Below are positions 25,105 through 32,803 of a stretch of DNA of 64,000 nt, one piece after another. The position numbers were made by a program, and so were the translations under genes. The stretch spans positions 77,664-141,663 of the forward strand of contig CAZVMN010000011.1 in NCBI GenBank assembly GCA_964629015.1. The letters run 5' to 3'. Below the pieces are notes generated by a model, which saw only the letters and a list, made by a program, of their open reading frames with translations, searched no databases and was not told the DNA's origin. Every line of letters begins with the position of its first letter. Position 1 is the stretch's first letter. Origin of the DNA: Oceanococcus sp964629015. GTDB taxonomy: Bacteria > Pseudomonadota > Gammaproteobacteria > Nevskiales > Oceanococcaceae.

Positions 25105-25317
25105 ATGAGTCAAACATCAACTGGAACCGTCAAGTGGTTCAATGAAGCCAAAGGCTTCGGTTTCATCACGCCGAAAGACGGTGGTGATGACCTGTTCGCC
25201 CACTTCAAAGAAATCCAAGGCGATGGTTTCAAAACGCTGACCGAAAATCAGACTGTTGAATATGTAGCTACCCGCGGCCCCAAAGGCATGCAGGCTACGC
25301 AGATTCGCCCAGTCTGA
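25105..25317 (+). CDS. Cold-shock protein, CspA family
   Basis: A 70-residue single OB-fold nucleic-acid chaperone. RNP1 is KGFGFITP and RNP2 is DLFAHF, both complete, within the standard GTVKWFNEAKGFG start. It binds single-stranded RNA and melts secondary structure. AAGGA is nine bases before the ATG. It sits between a long leader and a 12-bp hairpin. The CspA-type designation is by family, and no particular paralogue is implied. Confidence 0.96.
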   Translation: MSQTSTGTVKWFNEAKGFGFITPKDGGDDLFAHFKEIQGDGFKTLTENQTVEYVATRGPKGMQATQIRPV

Positions 25318-25325
25318 TTTCGCTT

Positions 25326-25360
25326 GGTCTCGATGCATGGATTTTCTGTGCATCGAGACC
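25326..25360 (+). terminator. Hairpin terminator after the cold-shock gene
   Basis: Arms GGTCTCGATGCA (25326-25337) and TGCATCGAGACC (25349-25360) pair perfectly over 12 bp around an 11-base loop, starting nine bases after the csp stop. The following bases are TGCATTTCCC, so the U-tract is poor. Termination or 3'-end protection is likely, but intrinsic termination may be partial. Confidence 0.65.
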
Positions 25361-25399
25361 TGCATTTCCCCATCACGCTAACAGCCAGCGAGAGCACAC

Positions 25400-25525
25400 A
25401 TCGCCAAGACAAACTACAATTTTGAAAAGCGGCAGCGAGAAATCAAGAAACGCAAAAAGCAGGATGCGAAGCTTGAGAAAAAACGGGATCGCCAATCTGC
25501 GGCCCGTGAACAAGAATCAGAGTGA
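25400..25525 (+). CDS. Small basic protein with apparent ATC start (or decayed gene)
   Basis: An open frame of 41 codons reads AKTNYNFEKRQREIKKRKKQ and continues as a lysine/arginine-rich helix to TGA at 25523-25525. From memory this matches a widespread family of short basic proteins that begin M-A-K-x-x-Y-x-F-E-K-R and often sit near cold-shock genes. Here the expected initiator is ATC at 25400, with GAGAG upstream. No ATG, GTG or TTG exists in the frame between the upstream stop (25379-25381) and the end. It is either translated from AUC or is a pseudogene that lost its start. Function unknown. Confidence 0.5.
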   Translation: MAKTNYNFEKRQREIKKRKKQDAKLEKKRDRQSAAREQESE

Positions 25526-25570
25526 TATAGATTGAACCGGCCCACGGTTCTTTGACCCATCACCAAAACT

Positions 25571-25840
25571 ATGTCGACGCCCAGCGAACCCTTCAAGATC
25601 ATCGCGCTGAAAGCGCACGCGGCGCCGACCATGGGTCAAGGCAGCGATTGGCATCACTATGTTATCGCCCAAGGCGATAATCGGATTGAAGGGTATCGGC
25701 GCGGCCAGACCAAGGCCGTCACCAAAGCCATCGAGCAGATGGTGGATCAAATGAACGAGCGACGTTCCGGCCAATATGCAGCCCCTCGAGGCAAGCCTGG
25801 CCCCAAACCGTCTGCCAAAGACGGTAAATCTAACGCATGA
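25571..25840 (+). CDS. Small hypothetical protein with AT-hook-like tail
   Basis: An 89-residue protein I do not recognise. The N-terminal 65 residues look like a compact alpha/beta domain (SDWHHYVIAQGDNRIEGYRR, then an amphipathic helix TKAIEQMVDQMNERR). The C-terminus ends in a basic, proline-rich APRGKPGPKPSAKDGKS, similar to AT-hook or RNA-binding tails. No clear ribosome site precedes the ATG. Its stop overlaps the NYN gene start in ATGA, so the two are co-translated and probably functionally linked, perhaps in RNA binding. That role is inference. Confidence 0.6.
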   Translation: MSTPSEPFKIIALKAHAAPTMGQGSDWHHYVIAQGDNRIEGYRRGQTKAVTKAIEQMVDQMNERRSGQYAAPRGKPGPKPSAKDGKSNA

Positions 25841-26619
25841 ACAACCCCTCAGAGCATGACAATCTGGCCGTGTTTTGCGATTTTGAAAACATCGCACTAG
25901 GCGCTCAGGAGGTCCATCTCACCGCCTTTGATATCACCAAGGTTCTGGAGCGACTGCTGCTCAAAGGTTCCATTGTGGTGAAGAAAGCTTATTGCGACTG
26001 GCAACGTTATGCCGAGTTCAAACGCACCATGCACGAGGCCGCGTTTGAGCTGATTGACATTCCCCATGTTCGCCAATCCGGAAAGAATTCAGCTGACATT
26101 CGCTTGGTCGTCGATGCGCTGGATCTTTGCTATACCAAATCCCACGTGAGTCATTTCGTGATTGTTTCTGGCGATTCGGATTTTTCACCGCTGGTCAGCA
26201 AGCTTCGCGAGAACAACAAAACCGTCATCGGTGTGGGCGTGCGCAATTCCACATCCGATTTGCTCACTGCCAACTGCGACGAATTCATCTTCTACGATGA
26301 TCTGGTGGCCTCGGAAACCAAGCGTCGACGTCGTGGCGGCAAGCGCAAAGCACAAGGTGATGATCCGCGACAGGAATTGTTCGACCTGGTGCTGGAAACT
26401 TTTGAGGCCGTCGCCGCGGAACGCGATGATGGCGACAAGATTTGGGGCTCCATGATCAAGCAGGCGCTCAAGCGCCGTCGTCCCGGCTTCAGCGAATCCA
26501 GCTACGCATTCGGCTCCTTTAGCGAAGTCTTGCAGGCGATGCGCGAGGCCAAACTTCTCGAACTTACCCGTGATGAACGCTCTGGCGGTTTTTTGGTGAC
26601 CGCCGTGAGCTCGACTTGA
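25837..26619 (+). CDS. NYN-domain ribonuclease with C-terminal LOTUS/OST-HTH domain
   Basis: A 260-residue two-domain protein. The N-terminal PIN-like NYN domain has the acidic metal-binding set: Asp15 (FCDFENIA), Asp87 and Asp93 (SADIRLVVDAL), Asp113 and Asp115 (SGDSDFSPLV). A basic linker with RRRRGGKRK near residue 170 follows. The C-terminal 80 residues, with IKQALKRRRPGFSESSYAFGSFSEVL, match the OST-HTH/LOTUS fold that binds RNA, often G-quadruplex RNA. An RNA-directed nuclease is likely, with unknown target. It overlaps the upstream small gene by four bases. Confidence 0.88.
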   Translation: MNNPSEHDNLAVFCDFENIALGAQEVHLTAFDITKVLERLLLKGSIVVKKAYCDWQRYAEFKRTMHEAAFELIDIPHVRQSGKNSADIRLVVDALDLCYTKSHVSHFVIVSGDSDFSPLVSKLRENNKTVIGVGVRNSTSDLLTANCDEFIFYDDLVASETKRRRRGGKRKAQGDDPRQELFDLVLETFEAVAAERDDGDKIWGSMIKQALKRRRPGFSESSYAFGSFSEVLQAMREAKLLELTRDERSGGFLVTAVSST

Positions 26620-26650
26620 GCCGCGCTGCGACGTATCCAGTAGCGCAGTC

Positions 26651-27316
26651 ATGACACTGCGCATTCGCTATCAAACCTTAGAATTTCCACGGCTCGATCT
26701 GCACATACGAAGCCTGTGGGACAAGCAACAATTCGAAGACCTTGATGAGGTCGCCGAAAAATTCGGGGTCTCACCGTCGAGCTGGGCTTTTTCCGGCGTG
26801 ATCTGGCCGTCCGGACAGTTGCTGGCCCACATCATGAGTGACTTTCCTTTGTCCGGGAAACGGATTTTGGAAGTCGGTTGCGGTCTGGGCTTGGCCAGCT
26901 TGGTGCTGAGTGGGCGTCACGCCGACATTACCGCGTCAGATCACAATCCGGTGGTTGCGGATTTCCTCACTGAAAACACTCGGCTGAATGCCTCCAAGAG
27001 CATTCCTTTTGTGCGGGTGGACTGGGCGGATCTTGACCACACCCTGGGTAAATTTGATCTCATTATCGGCAGCGATGTCCTGTACGAGCCGGATCACGCG
27101 GAGCTGCTTGCGGGCTTTATCCATCGGCACAGTCTGGCCAACAGCGAAATCGTTCTGATCGATGCCGGACGCGGTTTCCACAGACCCTTTGTGCGGGCCC
27201 TGGAAACCTATGGCTTTTTTGGCCAGGCCCAGCGGCCAACCAACACCTCATACCTGAGCAAGCCTTTCAAAGGCTATGTCTTGCGCTACCGGCGCGAGAA
27301 TGTCACCGCGGAGTAA
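26651..27316 (+). CDS. Class I SAM methyltransferase, METTL21/Methyltransf_16-like
   Basis: A 221-residue cytosolic methyltransferase. SAM-binding motif I is ILEVGCGLGLAS, the acidic loop is ASDHNP, and motif IV is DLIIGSDVLYEPDH. The D-V-L-Y pattern and the preceding GVIWPSGQLLAH are typical of the protein-lysine methyltransferase family 16 group, sometimes annotated as nicotinamide N-methyltransferase-like. The substrate is unknown. It lies 31 bases after the NYN gene and is followed within five bases by a small hypothetical gene with its own GGAG site, so these three or four genes may be one operon. Confidence 0.85.
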   Translation: MTLRIRYQTLEFPRLDLHIRSLWDKQQFEDLDEVAEKFGVSPSSWAFSGVIWPSGQLLAHIMSDFPLSGKRILEVGCGLGLASLVLSGRHADITASDHNPVVADFLTENTRLNASKSIPFVRVDWADLDHTLGKFDLIIGSDVLYEPDHAELLAGFIHRHSLANSEIVLIDAGRGFHRPFVRALETYGFFGQAQRPTNTSYLSKPFKGYVLRYRRENVTAE

Positions 27317-27320
27317 TGCC

Positions 27321-27728
27321 ATGTTCGATATCAAGCAGCTGCACATTTGTGGACTGGATGAAATGCGTCCCCCACGGATACGCAAGGAGCCCTATATCGA
27401 TCTGTATTTCAAATTGTCGGAAAAAGCCCCAGCTCAGTGGTGTGAAATCTTCAACGACGCCACGAAAAGTGGCGAATTCTCGGTCAAAATCGATCCGAAA
27501 GTCGGTTTGTTCATCGACACCTGGGTGCGCAAACCTGAAGAGATTCCCTTGGCATTGCAGCGTATCCAGCAGGGTGTAGCCATGTCTATCGATTTGTATT
27601 TGCAGCAGATCCGAGATGCTCAGCAAGCCGAGCGGGACCGGGCCGTTACCCCCGAAGACATTGGCGAGCAAGGAAAGCTCAACCGAATCCTTGCTCAGCT
27701 GGATTTCGCGATCCCGTCATCTGAATAG
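27321..27728 (+). CDS. Conserved-looking hypothetical protein
   Basis: A 135-residue soluble protein with no domain I can name. It has a mixed N-terminal part (PYIDLYFKLSEKAPAQWCEIFND), a central beta-rich stretch (FSVKIDPKVGLFIDTWV) and a helical C-terminus rich in Gln, Glu and Arg. Start ATG 27321 is favoured by GGAG seven bases upstream, directly after the methyltransferase stop. The close spacing implies co-transcription. A partner or substrate role for the methyltransferase is possible but unproven. Confidence 0.65.
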   Translation: MFDIKQLHICGLDEMRPPRIRKEPYIDLYFKLSEKAPAQWCEIFNDATKSGEFSVKIDPKVGLFIDTWVRKPEEIPLALQRIQQGVAMSIDLYLQQIRDAQQAERDRAVTPEDIGEQGKLNRILAQLDFAIPSSE

Positions 27729-27735
27729 CTGAGCT

Positions 27736-28059
27736 TCAGGCCAGTTGTGTATCCAGCTCGCCACATTGCCAGCAAGCGCTGAAGATCGCTTCATTGTCCG
27801 CGCCGCAATGCTTACACACCCAATTCGGTGCGTTGGCATAAGGTGATTCGCTTTCAAACTCCGTGATTAAGGCTTGGGCAAACGGCAGTTGATGGCGATC
27901 CAGGACACAAAGCGTTGGCCAGGTTTCATTGGGCGGCAATTCGCCCGCGCCTGAGGATAGGAATTCGTTGCGAATGACGCAGCGTATGCCTTTGTCCTGC
28001 AGCACGTCCCTGAGCCACGCAACGGTGGGTAGGGCCGGGGCGGAGTAGACCGGGATCAT
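27736..28059 (-). CDS. DUF2007-like protein with C-terminal zinc ribbon
   Basis: A 107-residue protein. The first 75 residues match the DUF2007 'putative signal transducing protein' pattern (MIPVYSAPALPTVAWLRDVL, IRCVIRNEFLSSGAGELP, TLCVLDRHQLPFAQALI). The C-terminus is a four-Cys ribbon, WVCKHCGADNEAIFSACWQC, similar to RanBP2-type fingers that bind RNA or protein. ATG 28059 overlaps the upstream dehydrogenase stop as ATGA. It is the last gene of a three-gene leftward operon. Function unknown. Confidence 0.82.
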   Translation of the reverse strand: MIPVYSAPALPTVAWLRDVLQDKGIRCVIRNEFLSSGAGELPPNETWPTLCVLDRHQLPFAQALITEFESESPYANAPNWVCKHCGADNEAIFSACWQCGELDTQLA

Positions 28060-29108
28060 TGCGCGGCGAGATAGGCGCGGGCCGGTTCGATCAGCTCGAG
28101 CAGATGGGGATGGCGCTGGAAACGAGGTTGGTAGCCGAGCACGCGCTGGGCTTTGTCGATACGAAAGCTTGAGCTTTCCACCAAGTTGCGCAGTGCGCGC
28201 ACGGTGATGATGGGCTCTGGCGCACCGAGCAGGTGAGCGATTTCTGAGCCATGTGCGACCAAGCGCATCACGCCAACAGGCACGCGCCGGGTCGGGAAGG
28301 TGTAACCCAATCCTTCGGCCAATGGTCGAAACCACTCCATGGGATTGACCCGCTCGTTGTCCATGATGAAGAACGCTTGGCCGCCGGTTTCTGAGGGATT
28401 TGCAGCGAGCGCGGCCGCGGCCAGCAGTTGGCCATCGACAAGGTTTTCGACATGCGTGTTGTCCATCACCGCTCGGCCATCGCCAATTAAAGCGGACAAG
28501 CGCCCGGCGGCGACTTGGTCGAGGAAGCTGCGCAGCATCACGCAGCGCAGATCGGGACCCCACAAGCCACCAGGACGCGTGGCACAGACTCGCATGCCTG
28601 CAGGATCATCCGCAGCCAGGGCAAGCTTTTCAGCGGCAATCTTGGTGGTGGAGTAGAGGTCGCGTGTGCGGGTTGCGTAGGGCTGCGTTTCGTCTTTCTC
28701 GTCGAGCACACGATCCATGATCACGTTGCCGCTGCTGGTGTGGACGAAACGTGAGACGCCGCAGGCCTGTGCGGCGCTCAGTAGCGTTGCAGTGCCGGTG
28801 ACATTGACCTTGTGGACCAAACGGCGTTGGGCCGGGCGCGCGTAGCTGAGCAGGCTGATCAACGCGGCTGTGTGGAAGACGGTATCAACGCCTTCAAGCG
28901 CGGTGCGCAGCGCATCACCATCGCACAAATCGGCCTGAATGCATTGCACATCCGCGTCATGGTCATGAGACAGGATGTCGAGACTGCGGACTTCGCAGCC
29001 ATGGCTGCGCAGACGCCGAACAATGGCTGAGCCGGCGTACCCGGCACCGCCGGTGACCAAGCAAACCGGGCCAAGTTGCGCAGCTGTGAAATGAGGCGCT
29101 GAGATCAT
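28056..29108 (-). CDS. NAD-dependent epimerase / 3-beta-hydroxysteroid dehydrogenase family protein
   Basis: A 350-residue extended SDR. The nucleotide-binding motif is LVTGGAGYAGSAIV, and the catalytic pair lies in DLYSTTKIAAEK. FVHTSSGNVI and RPGGLWGPDLRCV are typical of 3-beta-HSD and sterol-4-alpha-carboxylate 3-dehydrogenase-like enzymes. It likely oxidises a hydroxyl on a steroid, hopanoid or other bulky lipid. It overlaps both neighbours by four bases, so the operon is tightly coupled to the hydrolase upstream. The substrate is not defined. Confidence 0.86.
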   Translation of the reverse strand: MISAPHFTAAQLGPVCLVTGGAGYAGSAIVRRLRSHGCEVRSLDILSHDHDADVQCIQADLCDGDALRTALEGVDTVFHTAALISLLSYARPAQRRLVHKVNVTGTATLLSAAQACGVSRFVHTSSGNVIMDRVLDEKDETQPYATRTRDLYSTTKIAAEKLALAADDPAGMRVCATRPGGLWGPDLRCVMLRSFLDQVAAGRLSALIGDGRAVMDNTHVENLVDGQLLAAAALAANPSETGGQAFFIMDNERVNPMEWFRPLAEGLGYTFPTRRVPVGVMRLVAHGSEIAHLLGAPEPIITVRALRNLVESSSFRIDKAQRVLGYQPRFQRHPHLLELIEPARAYLAAQ

Positions 29109-30514
29109 GGTATGAGATTCATTAAGGTCCAGCGATTGGCCGCGTTTTCAGCGCGGGACATCAGCTCGGTGGCATCGTGTGGCAGCAAGTAACCAGAATC
29201 GATGAGCTTGTCGGAGGCGGCTTGCATCTGCGCAAGATAGTCTGTGTGGCTTGGATAGCGCTGGCGTAGCTCTAGATCGGTTAAGGGCACCGTGATACCC
29301 CCGAGGCGGCAGAGATCGGAGTGATAGCGCGCGACCGGCACATCAATGGGTGGGTACCGCAGTCCGCCGCGGGCATTGCCGAGTTCGTCACGGGCCAATG
29401 TTCCGTCATCGTCGAATTCATAGCGTGGCGGCTGTGGCGCTGGCACGCCGGTTTCGATCCAGATTTTCATGTGATGGATCGCCGCCGCGAGCGCATAACG
29501 CATCGGAAAGGCCGTGCCGGCCACCACGCATACAGCCAGACCTGGGTCAGGTTGCTCGCCGTAATTGCCTGCGCTTTCGTGCAATTGGTCATCCGCCATC
29601 ATGGGTTGTGGCGGCAACATCAGGCCCACGCGGCGCAGTTGCCCGAGGACCTGGTGATAACCCACCCACAAATTCTGGTGTGCGGCGCCTGCCACTTCCC
29701 ACAGGGCGTAGTTGTCGCGGGCACTGGGTTCTTCGGGCTCTGCTTCGGCATCACTGAGCAACTGGATCACCGGCACTGGTGGGCGGGTGCCGAAATCCTT
29801 GCCAGAACCGATGTCAGAATGGATCAGAAAGCCGTCGATGACATTGGCGCTGGGTTGAACCTCATTCACGTAGGTATGCAATCGTTGCGCCGATTGTGAT
29901 TGGCCCATGGCGATGATGGACGTCACCGGCAGGCCGTCCATGGGATCAGCGCCGTTGACTTTGAGAAAGCCTTGGGCGATCTGACTGAAGATATCGAAGG
30001 CGTAGTCGTCGCCGGGATGATCGATGTCGGCGTATCGGACCGGGTCCCAGATTTTCGGCGTCAGTGGGATACAGCACAGCCCGGCCGCTTGCGCGCTGAC
30101 GTGGACATACGCGTAGCCTTCACGCAAAAAGTAGCGATGGCCTTCCAATGTGCCGACGGCGTTCTCGAATTGCGCCGAAACGTTGACCCAGTCCAGAACC
30201 ACGGTCCCATTGAAGGTGCTGGCTTCGCGCGGACGGCGCACGATGACGCGGGTGGTGAAGTCGGCTGGTGCGGCGCCGCTGTGCGAGCGAGCTGTGCCGC
30301 TGACGAAGAACTCCTCTTCGACGTAGCCGAGCTCGCCAATGTCGTACCAACTGTCCCACATGGCGTGGCCCTGCAGGCCGGCGTTGCCTATCGGTCCCTG
30401 GAACGTGGCGCTGGGAATGGGGATGCTATCGCGTGGCGGTGCGCTGCGATTGGCGCCCTGGCACGCACTCAGCAGTACAACCAGCGTGATGCTGGCGGCA
30501 AAAAGACGGAGCAT
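29105..30514 (-). CDS. Alpha/beta-hydrolase domain lipoprotein (Abhydrolase_10-like)
   Basis: A 469-residue exported enzyme with a lipobox (VVLLSAC, Cys18). The nucleophile elbow is MGQSQSAQRLHTY and matches the 'alpha/beta hydrolase domain' family of large secreted hydrolases. Conserved pieces are FNGTVVLDWVNVSAQFE near the middle of the N-terminal half and WEVAGAAHQNLW carrying the probable catalytic His. The substrate is unknown, perhaps an ester. It is co-expressed with the 3-beta-HSD-like gene (ATGA overlap), so processing of a bulky ester or steroid-like compound is plausible. Confidence 0.82.
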   Translation of the reverse strand: MLRLFAASITLVVLLSACQGANRSAPPRDSIPIPSATFQGPIGNAGLQGHAMWDSWYDIGELGYVEEEFFVSGTARSHSGAAPADFTTRVIVRRPREASTFNGTVVLDWVNVSAQFENAVGTLEGHRYFLREGYAYVHVSAQAAGLCCIPLTPKIWDPVRYADIDHPGDDYAFDIFSQIAQGFLKVNGADPMDGLPVTSIIAMGQSQSAQRLHTYVNEVQPSANVIDGFLIHSDIGSGKDFGTRPPVPVIQLLSDAEAEPEEPSARDNYALWEVAGAAHQNLWVGYHQVLGQLRRVGLMLPPQPMMADDQLHESAGNYGEQPDPGLAVCVVAGTAFPMRYALAAAIHHMKIWIETGVPAPQPPRYEFDDDGTLARDELGNARGGLRYPPIDVPVARYHSDLCRLGGITVPLTDLELRQRYPSHTDYLAQMQAASDKLIDSGYLLPHDATELMSRAENAANRWTLMNLIP

Positions 30515-30517
30515 ACA

Positions 30518-30539
30518 AGGCCCTCTTATCTAAGGGCCT
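30518..30539 (-). terminator. Short hairpin between msrB and the hydrolase gene
   Basis: AGGCCCT (30518-30524) pairs with AGGGCCT (30533-30539) across eight bases. It follows the msrB stop by 50 bases and precedes the hydrolase ATG. No U-run follows on the minus strand, so it may be a weak terminator or a leader hairpin. Confidence 0.35.
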
Positions 30540-30588
30540 CATCTTAGACAGTGCGTGGTGCCGGGAATCGTCCAGCCGGACGAGCAAC

Positions 30589-31029
30589 TCAGGCGGAGGT
30601 CTTGAACAGGCTGATAAATTCGCCGTATCCCTCGGCTTCCAGCTCGGTCACCGGGACAAAGCGCAGCGCCGCCGAATTGATGCAGTAGCGCAGACCACCG
30701 GGCCCTGGGCCGTCCGGAAACACGTGGCCCAGATGCGAGTCAGCCTCGGCTGAGCGCACTTCGGTGCGGATCATGCCATGGCTGCGGTCGGTGATTTCCG
30801 TGATCTGTTCACCACGCAGAGGTTTGACGAAGCTGGGCCAGCCACTGCCGGAATCAAATTTGTGCACCGAGGCGAACAGCGGTTCACCACTTACCACATC
30901 GACGTAGATTCCCGGTTCCTTGTGATCCCAGAATTCATTGTTGAAGGGCGGCTCTGTGCCGCACTGCTGAGTGATCTGATACTGCAGTGGGCTGAGTGAT
31001 TTGAGGCGGTCGTTCTTGTCCAAGGTCAC
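30589..31029 (-). CDS. msrB: Peptide-methionine (R)-S-oxide reductase, zinc-free type
   Basis: A 146-residue MsrB. The catalytic Cys is 116 in GGLRYCINSAALRF, and the substrate pocket has GSGWPSF and SHLGHVFPDGP. The usual structural zinc CxxC pairs are absent: the expected CVVCG is DVVSG, and the resolving Cys in the GCGWPSF position is Ser. Such zinc-free MsrBs exist and recycle by other Cys or thioredoxin routes. It repairs oxidised methionine. It follows the glucosylglycerate operon by 31 bases on the same strand and may be read from it. Confidence 0.94.
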   Translation of the reverse strand: MTLDKNDRLKSLSPLQYQITQQCGTEPPFNNEFWDHKEPGIYVDVVSGEPLFASVHKFDSGSGWPSFVKPLRGEQITEITDRSHGMIRTEVRSAEADSHLGHVFPDGPGPGGLRYCINSAALRFVPVTELEAEGYGEFISLFKTSA

Positions 31030-31060
31030 TGTCTCCTGAAGGCTTCAGTGTATCCGCTCA

Positions 31061-32803
31061 TCACGCACGGCGGTTGCTGATCCAAAGGCTTTGGTAGGGG
31101 GCCAGGGTCACACTGTCAGTCAGCGAATCGTAGGTCTCACCAGAGATCAGATCAAACCAATCATGTTGCAACATCAGGTTGAGTTCGGTCAGCGGAATTT
31201 TCTGCGGCTGATCGGTGATGTTGTTGAGGACGAAAATGTTCTGGGTGCGGTCGAGGCTGTGGCGGCGGAACCCGAAAATCGCATCGCTCAGGTGCAAGGT
31301 GAACTGCAGCGCATTGGGATGAAAGGCGGGTTGCTGCTTGCGCAGACGGATCAAGGCTTTGAGGCGCTCAAAAACCTGATGATGTTCGCTGTTGGGATCG
31401 GCCAGCGCGCTTTCCAGTTCACTCGCATCCCACTGATGGCGATTGATCGCACGAGCATGGCCGGTCGCGGTGACGCGTGGCAAATCGTTGTGTGTGCCAA
31501 TCAAGCTGTGGATGTACAGCGCCGGAATGCCTTCCAGGGCCAGCATGATCGCGTGGGCGCAGATAAAGCGCTCGATGTTGTAGTCGTCTTTGCCTTTGTG
31601 TGTGCCCTGTAGCGCATCGAACAGGGCGATGTTCAGTTCGTACGGCTTGCGTGCGCCGTGCTCCAGCGCGCGCCACGAGACCTGTCCGCCAAAAGCTTCT
31701 GCTGTACTGACCAGCGCTTCGATTTCGCCGTCATCCAGCAAGCCTTCGGCCGGGCGCAGACCAATGCCGTCATGCGAGGCCAGGAAATTGAAGTAGGTGG
31801 TGCCGAACTGAGCGGGCGGCATGCTCATCAGCCAATTCTTCAGGTAGTGACAATTTCCGCTCCACAGGCTGTGCAGCAACAGCGGTGGCAACGAGAAGTT
31901 GTACACCATATGCGCTTCGTTGGAGTTGCCGAAGTACGACAGGTTCTCGCGGTTGGGGATGTTGGTTTCGGTGATCAGAATGGCGTTGGTATCGACATGT
32001 TCGATCAAGGTGCGCAGCAGGCGCACAATTTCGTGCGTCTGCGGCAGATTGAGCGAAGGACTGCCTTCTTCCTTCCACAAGAACGCCACAGCATCAAGAC
32101 GAAACACGCGGATGCCACAGTCCAAGTAGAACCGCAGGATGCGCACAAATTCGACCAGCACGGCCGGGTTGGCGAAGTTGAGATCGATTTGGTCGTGGCT
32201 GAAGGTGCACCACACATTGACGATGCCTCGATCCTCAGTCTCGGTCGGGCGCAGCAGTGGACTGGTGCGCGGGCGCACCACCCGGCGCAGATCAGCGCCT
32301 TCATCCATCACCACAAAGTAGTCGCGGCCTGGCGGCTGATTCTTGATGAAGTTCTTGAACCACGCGTGCTCGCTGGAACAATGATTGATCACCACATCCG
32401 ACATCACCCGACGATCGCTGGCCAGACGCTGGATATCATCCCAGCCTCCCAGCTCTTTGCGCACCGACAGATAATCACTGACCGCGAAACCGTCGTCTGA
32501 GGTGTAAGGGAAGAACGGCAACACATGGACGCCGGTCAGTTCCTCGTTCAGATGGTTGTTGAGGAATTTGCGCAGCGTGACCAGATCCTTTTGCGCCGGA
32601 TCTTGGATCGAATCCCCATAGGTGATGAGCCAGACATCGGACTCATCCCAGGGATTGTTGAACTGTGCGGGTAGGGGCGGCGACGTCGTCAGGCCCATGA
32701 CATCAAGCAGTTCCAGCGCGAGAGGATTGAGATCGACCTGCGGGTAAACCACTTTCAGATGGGTGGTGACCCGAGCCAGCAATTCGCGGTTGTGTGTATC
32801 CAT
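31061..32803 (-). CDS. Glucosylglycerate phosphorylase-like GH13_18 enzyme
   Basis: A 580-residue GH13 subfamily-18 protein related to sucrose phosphorylase. The nucleophile lies in FRLDAVAFLW and the acid/base in LITETNIPN, with NHCSSEHAWF and ASHDGIGLRP among the other conserved regions. GH13_18 contains sucrose, sucrose-6-phosphate and glucosylglycerate phosphorylases. The neighbours (glucosyl-3-phosphoglycerate synthase, its phosphatase and a glycerate kinase) make glucosylglycerate the best substrate guess, giving glucose-1-phosphate and glycerate. Its start overlaps the upstream stop as TGATG. Confidence 0.85.
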   Translation of the reverse strand: MDTHNRELLARVTTHLKVVYPQVDLNPLALELLDVMGLTTSPPLPAQFNNPWDESDVWLITYGDSIQDPAQKDLVTLRKFLNNHLNEELTGVHVLPFFPYTSDDGFAVSDYLSVRKELGGWDDIQRLASDRRVMSDVVINHCSSEHAWFKNFIKNQPPGRDYFVVMDEGADLRRVVRPRTSPLLRPTETEDRGIVNVWCTFSHDQIDLNFANPAVLVEFVRILRFYLDCGIRVFRLDAVAFLWKEEGSPSLNLPQTHEIVRLLRTLIEHVDTNAILITETNIPNRENLSYFGNSNEAHMVYNFSLPPLLLHSLWSGNCHYLKNWLMSMPPAQFGTTYFNFLASHDGIGLRPAEGLLDDGEIEALVSTAEAFGGQVSWRALEHGARKPYELNIALFDALQGTHKGKDDYNIERFICAHAIMLALEGIPALYIHSLIGTHNDLPRVTATGHARAINRHQWDASELESALADPNSEHHQVFERLKALIRLRKQQPAFHPNALQFTLHLSDAIFGFRRHSLDRTQNIFVLNNITDQPQKIPLTELNLMLQHDWFDLISGETYDSLTDSVTLAPYQSLWISNRRA

